From NCBI GenBank assembly GCA_027297085.1, contig JAPUIL010000225.1:1-6350 (forward strand): a stretch of DNA of 6,350 bases, written 5' to 3'. Origin of the DNA: Verrucomicrobiota bacterium (GTDB taxonomy: Bacteria > Verrucomicrobiota > Verrucomicrobiia > Opitutales > UBA2995). Shown in pieces: positions 1 through 3,974 of this stretch (position 1 is the first letter of the stretch; every line of letters begins with the position of its first letter). A program made the position numbers and the translations under genes. The notes under the pieces are model-generated. The model was not told where the DNA came from and searched no databases. It saw nothing but the letters and a program-made list of their open reading frames with translations.

Positions 1-1
1 C

Positions 2-598
2 GTTTTTCTGCCGCGTGAAGCGTTCAAGGGTCTGGGGCCGATACGCACTTTCGGGCGCAAGGTCGAATTCCGGATTCGCTACATATTTGCTCGTAGACTA
101 GCGTTGTTCGGTTATGCCAGGCCTCCGCGCATTGTGCCGGGCCCGCGCTCGCCGGGAAACGTGAATGCCGTCGGCAATAGTACTGCGATTGGGCTTTTTT
201 ATCAACCACAAATTCCCGAGATTACACAGATGTTCACCGATTTCGAGGCGGTGATCTCAGGTTTGCACAGTCGAGTTACGGAGGACGATGCAGACTTTCT
301 CGCTGTCTTTTTTCCGGTTCGGATCCAAGTGTCAAAGAGAGACTGGGAGCTCTTACGGCGTGCATACGCCCTTGACCCGAGTGCCTTTGATCTGGACTAC
401 CCGAACACGCGACTCGGCTCATTCTGCCGCGACCGGGGAATTCCATTTGTTGATCTGCTGCCATCGATGAAGGCGGTGACGGAAACCGAGGGCGTGTCGG
501 TCTTTCGACGGCTCGGAGACATGCATCTCAACGAGCGTGGGCAGCAAATATCCGCGACGGCCATTTGCGATGAGTTGATCCCCAATCTCGGAAAGTAA
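2..598 (+). CDS. SGNH/GDSL-type hydrolase, C-terminal part (5' end outside window)
   Basis: The frame is open from the left edge and ends at TAA 596-598, giving 198 visible residues. Near the C-terminus is a GDMHLNERG motif with Asp173 and His175 (bases 518-526). This matches the final Asp-x-x-His-type block of SGNH hydrolases, where Asp and His complete the catalytic triad. The preceding stretch, with a hydrophobic strand (FLAVFFPVRIQVS), a DWELLRRAY helix and a RGIPFVDLLP strand, has the usual order of the C-terminal half of this alpha/beta fold. The nucleophilic Ser block is not visible and should lie upstream. Family members are esterases, lipases or carbohydrate O-acetyl hydrolases/transferases; the substrate cannot be told from this fragment. 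No membrane segment is seen in the visible part. The gene is convergent with the sulfatase operon and so separately transcribed. Internal TTG or ATG codons are not credible starts because coding-like sequence continues upstream to the edge. Confidence 0.75.
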   Translation, partial: VFLPREAFKGLGPIRTFGRKVEFRIRYIFARRLALFGYARPPRIVPGPRSPGNVNAVGNSTAIGLFYQPQIPEITQMFTDFEAVISGLHSRVTEDDADFLAVFFPVRIQVSKRDWELLRRAYALDPSAFDLDYPNTRLGSFCRDRGIPFVDLLPSMKAVTETEGVSVFRRLGDMHLNERGQQISATAICDELIPNLGK

Positions 599-680
599 GG
601 GTCGGGAGGCGATTCGGCGAATACCGGTACAGCGATGATTCCCAATGCAATAGGCTGTTTGATGCACCGTCCCCAATTAA
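599..680. other. Non-coding spacer between the hydrolase stop and the inverted-repeat element
   Basis: No gene is supported here. There is a short self-complementary TACCGGTA at 622-629. I see no GC-rich hairpin followed by a T-run that would serve as an intrinsic terminator for the upstream hydrolase. Confidence 0.5.
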
Positions 681-710
681 TACCACCTTTCACTAAGAAT
701 GCGACCGTGG
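681..710 (+). repeat. Left terminal inverted repeat
   Basis: This 30-base arm matches the reverse complement of 915-944 with two mismatches, both C against T. The most conserved part is the inner 17 bases ending GCGACCGTGG. Confidence 0.85.
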
Positions 711-851
711 CAGAATGGATTTTGGGCTGGAGCAAGGCTGCGGCCCTTGACTGGGCCCAGGTCCTGGCAAGTGCCGCGAACGCCGCACCCGCCCCAAAGC
801 CATCTGTCCCACTGGGATGCGCTCCTTATGGAAGTTCGCAGCGTTCCGCCC

Positions 852-879
852 TCCTGCAAGTATCCAGATACTCGCAGGA
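852..879. repeat. Hairpin inside the inverted-repeat element
   Basis: TCCTGCAAGTAT (852-863) pairs with ATACTCGCAGGA (868-879) around a CCAG loop, giving 12 positions with one mismatch. After an unpaired C851/A880, bases 847-850 pair with 881-884. Outside that, GCAGCG (838-843) can pair with CGCTGC (892-897). The structure therefore spans roughly 838-897. No T-run follows on either strand, so it is not a classical intrinsic terminator. Confidence 0.7.
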
Positions 880-914
880 AGGCGCACCTTGCGCTGCTTC
901 CAGAATGAGTTGCA

Positions 915-944
915 CCACGGTCGCATTCTTAATGAAAAGTGGTA
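915..944 (-). repeat. Right terminal inverted repeat
   Basis: This is the reverse-complement partner of 681-710. Because of the inversion, the plus strand here and the minus strand of the left arm both read as HGRIL(N/S)E(K/R)WY. That explains several spurious open frames across the element. Confidence 0.85.
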
Positions 945-1071
945 TAATCCAAAAGGTCTGTGTATTCCGCATATGGCTGCTCATTTGCTCACAACTAGTT
1001 TATTAATCCGTTGTCAGATTCGGAAGTCAATATCCCCCTTTAACTTATCACTTTCACTGACTTTCAGAGGT
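945..1071. other. AT-rich non-coding stretch downstream of the sulfatase operon
   Basis: This is the 3' flank of the minus-strand operon. I find no convincing GC-rich stem with a T-run in the minus-strand direction and no start-proximal signals for a plus-strand gene. Open frames crossing it are short and lack any family resemblance. Confidence 0.5.
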
Positions 1072-2520
1072 TCATTTTACCTCACGGCGATTTTGCCACA
1101 TGGCGAGGTCCATCTTCAGGTCGCCTCGGCCGACGGGCTCGCCGTTTGCACTGGGTATCAATAGTTTTGGATTTCTAAAATATCCGACGGGCCGCACGTT
1201 GTGGCCGGGGTATTTTAATCCATCGCCCAGGTCATACCGGGCGGTGTCCAATAAGGCCATAAGGCGTTTAGTAATTTTCGGGTGCTCTTCGATCACATTG
1301 TTTTTTTCGCTGATGTCATTGCTCAGCTGATACAAGGCTGGCTTTCCTTGATCGCCTTTGAGGTGAAGTTTCCATTCACCACTTCGCACCGCATCCAGCT
1401 CGTTTTTGCGGTAGTAGTAAAACGCATTGTATCCGGACTGGGCGCCCAGTTGGCCTGAAAGCAATGGCCAGATATCATGGCCGTCAATGATCCGGTCCGA
1501 AGGTGCGGCTGTTCCTGCCAGACGTGCCAGGGTGGGAAGCAGGTCCATGGTGCTGGTCACTTCGTCGCAACTGGATCCCGCCTGAATGCGGCCCGGCCAA
1601 CGGACGATGCAAGGTTCGCGCATGCCACCCTCGAAGGTGGTTCCCTTTTTGCCGCGCAGGGGATCCGCGATGCCTACTGCCGGTCCATTGTCGGAGGTGA
1701 ACAACACCAGCGTGTTGTCATCTAGTCCCAGTCGCTTTAGCGTATTAAAAATCTCACCCACCGACCAGTCGATCTCCTCGATGGCGTCTCCTAAAATTCC
1801 ATTGCCACTCCGGCCCTCGAATTTCTTTCCTGCGTTCAGTGGTCTGTGCACCATGACATGAGGCATGTACAGGAAGAACGGGTTATCCTTGTTTGCTTCG
1901 ATAAAGCGCAAGGCTTCAACAGTAAGATCGCCGGTGATGGTTGTCTGATCCGTTATTTCTCCGACTACGGTTTCGCCGCGCAGAAGTGGAAAAGGAGGAA
2001 AGTTGCGACCCCTCCCCTTGTTACATGGGTTCATGTCATTCGAGTAAGGGGTCCCATAGTAAACATCGAAGCCATGGCGAGTAGGCAAAAACACTGGCTG
2101 ATCACCCAGATGCCATTTGCCGATACATGCCGTCGAGTAACCTCGCACCTTTAATACCTCCGCGATGGTTATCTCGTCCGGATTGAGGCCGTGTTCATCG
2201 CCGGGCATCAATACTGGATGCCAGGTGCCATGCATGAGGCCGACACGTTTCGGATAGGAGCCCGTCATCAATGCCGCGCGCGACTGGGTACACAAAGGCG
2301 CGGCGTAGAAACTGGTCAGGCGCATGCCTTCCTCGGCCATGCGGTCCAGATGAGGTGTGCGGTTCAAGGTTGAGCCGAAGGGCCCAATGTCGGCGTAACC
2401 CATGTCGTCGATGAAGATGACTACAAAATTGGGCGGCCTATCCGCCGCGTTTGTTTTAGTACTGCCAAGACCGGACAGAATAAAGAGTATAAGGAGGCTG
2501 GCTTTAAGGAGTGTTTTCAT
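1072..2520 (-). CDS. Secreted arylsulfatase A-like sulfatase (S1 type), CTQSR active-site motif
   Basis: A 482-residue protein, the usual length for a one-domain sulfatase of the alkaline phosphatase superfamily, predicted to hydrolyse sulfate esters outside the cytoplasm. Residues 1-25 form a signal peptide (MKTLLK, hydrophobic core, likely cleavage near NAA). Metal-ligand candidates are Asp38-Asp39 (FIDDMG) and Asp277-Asn278 (SDNGP). The cysteine to be converted to formylglycine is Cys77 in CTQSRAALMTG, with Arg81; the third motif position is Gln instead of the usual Pro/Ala. Lys135 and His137 lie in GKWHLG, the substrate-side His is His225 (or His221), and Lys292 precedes GTTFEGG. The C-terminal subdomain includes DGHDIWPLL and EWKLHLKGD. 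All core residues are present, so it should be active if the cysteine is modified. It is the last gene of the operon, starting two bases after the stop of the upstream sulfatase. TGA stop at 1072-1074. The exact substrate is unknown. Confidence 0.93.
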   Translation of the reverse strand: MKTLLKASLLILFILSGLGSTKTNAADRPPNFVVIFIDDMGYADIGPFGSTLNRTPHLDRMAEEGMRLTSFYAAPLCTQSRAALMTGSYPKRVGLMHGTWHPVLMPGDEHGLNPDEITIAEVLKVRGYSTACIGKWHLGDQPVFLPTRHGFDVYYGTPYSNDMNPCNKGRGRNFPPFPLLRGETVVGEITDQTTITGDLTVEALRFIEANKDNPFFLYMPHVMVHRPLNAGKKFEGRSGNGILGDAIEEIDWSVGEIFNTLKRLGLDDNTLVLFTSDNGPAVGIADPLRGKKGTTFEGGMREPCIVRWPGRIQAGSSCDEVTSTMDLLPTLARLAGTAAPSDRIIDGHDIWPLLSGQLGAQSGYNAFYYYRKNELDAVRSGEWKLHLKGDQGKPALYQLSNDISEKNNVIEEHPKITKRLMALLDTARYDLGDGLKYPGHNVRPVGYFRNPKLLIPSANGEPVGRGDLKMDLAMWQNRREVK

Positions 2521-2525
2521 GATCA
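2518..2525 (-). promoter_or_regulatory. TGA-tc-ATG junction between two sulfatase genes
   Basis: On the minus strand the stop of the middle sulfatase (2523-2525) and the start of the last one (2518-2520) are separated by two bases. There is no room for a promoter and no clear Shine-Dalgarno sequence in the A-rich preceding bases. The downstream gene is probably translated by reinitiation or coupling. Confidence 0.7.
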
Positions 2526-3974
2526 GGATTTTTTCTTTACGATAGGCGATTGCAATTGGCGTTTTCCTTCATCAAACAAACGAACGCCGGAGCCTGTAAT
2601 AGCCAGGTCGCCCAGTTCTTCGCGGGCTTGTTCTATTCGTTTCATGAGTGATTGGACAATGCGCGGATGTGTCTTTGCCACGTTGGTCGACTCGGAGGGA
2701 TCCTGGTCCAAGTTATAGAGCTGGATTTCTGACACTTCTTCGATCATGCGACCCCACCAACCGGTGCCACTTGGATTGTCGGAGCGAGGCACAACGAGTT
2801 TCCACGATCCCGCCCGGACACCTGTCAACAGGCAGCCTACATAGTAAAAATAGTCTTCTCGTGGACTGGTTTTGGTTTTGTTGAACAAAAAATCGGAGGC
2901 GTCATGACCATCGATTTCCGCTTTGGGCAAATCAGCACCTGCGAGGGCAGCGAAGGTGGGCAGCAGATCCATGGTTGAGAGTAATTGGTCAGACGTGCTT
3001 CCGGCAGGAATCTTCCCGGGCCAACGTGCGATGAACGGGACACGAGACCCACCGTCCCAGGCGCTCATTTTCCAACCGCGTAAAGGATCGGCGCTTCCGG
3101 AATGATCGCGCGGAATGAAGGGTGCTCCATCGGGTTTCATTGCTCGGGTAGTTTCTACCCAGGGTCCATTGTCTGAAGTGAAAACAACCAGGGTGTTTTC
3201 ATCCAGCTTCAGCTCTTTTAACTTTTTGAAGATCTCGCCACAGGACCAGTCGATTTCCTCGATGGTATCGCCATAGGGGCCGTATTCAGATTTACCTTTA
3301 AAATTTTCCGAAGCACCTACGGGGATGTGGGGGAGGTTATGAGCCAGGTAGAGGAAGAAGGGGTGTTCTTGGTTCTTCTCAATCCATGCGAGCGCTTCGC
3401 GTGTATAATCTTGAGTGATGTGGTCCCAGCTTTCGACGGCTTCGACTATCACCTCTTGATTTCGCATGATCCTGCTCCGCATTTCCGTATCGTCCACGTA
3501 GACAGTAAACCCATTAAAACGTGGCGTACCATAAAAGTAATCGAATCCTTGGGCGTTGGGCATGAGAGCTGGATCAAAGGAATTTTCAGGTCCTTTCGGA
3601 TTTCCAGCTAAATGCCATTTCCCAATTAGAGCTGTCGCGTATCCCGCTCCTTTGAGTATTTCAGCCATGGTGATCTCCTCGGGATGCGGCACGGTATGGA
3701 GGTTCTTAACGTTGCCCGGTTCACCGACTCGAATCGGATATGACCCTGTCATGAGCGCAGCGCGCGAAACCCCACAAACCGGTTGGGCGTAAAAACTCGT
3801 AAGGATCAGTCCTTCATCTGCCATTCGATCCAGGTGAGGGGTTTTAATCGTCTTGGACCCGAAGCAGCCCAGATCGTTATACCCTTGGTCGTCAGTGAAT
3901 ATGAGAATGATATTTGGCTGCGCTGCAAATAGTGCAGGGCAGAATATCAATAGGGTCAAAATCAGACTTTTCAT
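2523..3974 (-). CDS. Secreted S1-type sulfatase, CGVSR active-site motif
   Basis: A 483-residue sulfatase starting at the ATG that overlaps the upstream stop (ATGA). An in-frame ATG four codons earlier (3986) would add MDAK in front of the signal peptide and is less likely. MKSLILTLLIFCPALFAAQ is a signal peptide, cleaved near FA-A or AA-Q. Numbered from this start, metal ligands are Asp28-Asp29 (TDDQG) and Asp268-Asn269 (SDNGP). The formylglycine-precursor Cys67 sits in CGVSRAALMTG with Arg71, Val replacing the usual Pro/Ala. Lys119 and His121 are in GKWHLA, His216 in NLPHIP, and Lys302 in RGWKMSAWDGG. A segment of about 20 residues between SDNGP and DHSGSADPLRG, and Trp before the D/E-GG, are shared with the second domain of the upstream fusion, showing close paralogy. 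It likely desulfates a glycan outside the cytoplasm; sulfate position and sugar are unknown. The C-terminus ends in a short basic tail (KKKS). Confidence 0.92.
   Translation of the reverse strand: MKSLILTLLIFCPALFAAQPNIILIFTDDQGYNDLGCFGSKTIKTPHLDRMADEGLILTSFYAQPVCGVSRAALMTGSYPIRVGEPGNVKNLHTVPHPEEITMAEILKGAGYATALIGKWHLAGNPKGPENSFDPALMPNAQGFDYFYGTPRFNGFTVYVDDTEMRSRIMRNQEVIVEAVESWDHITQDYTREALAWIEKNQEHPFFLYLAHNLPHIPVGASENFKGKSEYGPYGDTIEEIDWSCGEIFKKLKELKLDENTLVVFTSDNGPWVETTRAMKPDGAPFIPRDHSGSADPLRGWKMSAWDGGSRVPFIARWPGKIPAGSTSDQLLSTMDLLPTFAALAGADLPKAEIDGHDASDFLFNKTKTSPREDYFYYVGCLLTGVRAGSWKLVVPRSDNPSGTGWWGRMIEEVSEIQLYNLDQDPSESTNVAKTHPRIVQSLMKRIEQAREELGDLAITGSGVRLFDEGKRQLQSPIVKKKS
3971..3974 (-). promoter_or_regulatory. 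ATGA start/stop overlap (translational coupling)
   Basis: The TGA stop of the double sulfatase (3971-3973) overlaps the ATG of the next sulfatase (3972-3974). This four-base overlap is typical of translationally coupled genes. It supports 3974 over 3986 as the start. Confidence 0.7.

Larger units (their letters stand above)
681..944. mobile_element. Inverted-repeat element of 264 bases, MITE-like
   Basis: The left end (681-710, starting TACCACCTTT) and the reverse complement of the right end (915-944, starting TACCACTTTT) agree at 28 of 30 positions by direct comparison. Weaker inverted similarity continues inward: CAAGG..GCGG..CCTT near 743-758 against the complement of about 880-894. The trinucleotide TAA flanks both ends (678-680 and 945-947), a possible 3-base target duplication, though that could be chance. 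The 204-base interior is GC-rich compared with the AT-rich flank at 945-1071. It contains a perfect palindrome CTGGGCCCAG (751-760) and a strong hairpin (852-879). No transposase is encoded. Short length, long terminal inverted repeats and placement between convergent genes suggest a non-autonomous mobile element. A dispersed structured repeat with a transcript-end or RNA role is the alternative. The inverted repeat is certain; its mobility is an inference. Confidence 0.6.

Noticed and set aside
104..106. TTG as the start of the hydrolase
   Set aside because: The same frame is open and coding-like from base 2, and the protein would lack its N-terminal half.
397..735. Minus-strand open frame overlapping the hydrolase end
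   Set aside because: It is a shadow of the SGNH hydrolase, whose own frame carries the family motif.
693..926. Minus-strand open frame within the element (77 codons)
   Set aside because: It lies wholly within the repeat element, overlaps other equally long frames, and has no recognisable domain or start signal.
943..948. Perfect TATAAT that could be a plus-strand -10 box
   Set aside because: It straddles the right end of the inverted repeat, has no matching -35 about 17 bases upstream, and no plus-strand gene follows.
635..1006. Plus-strand open frame of 123 codons across the gap
   Set aside because: It is produced by the inverted-repeat element: similar peptides arise on both strands from the arms. 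It has low-complexity Ala/Pro composition and no family resemblance.
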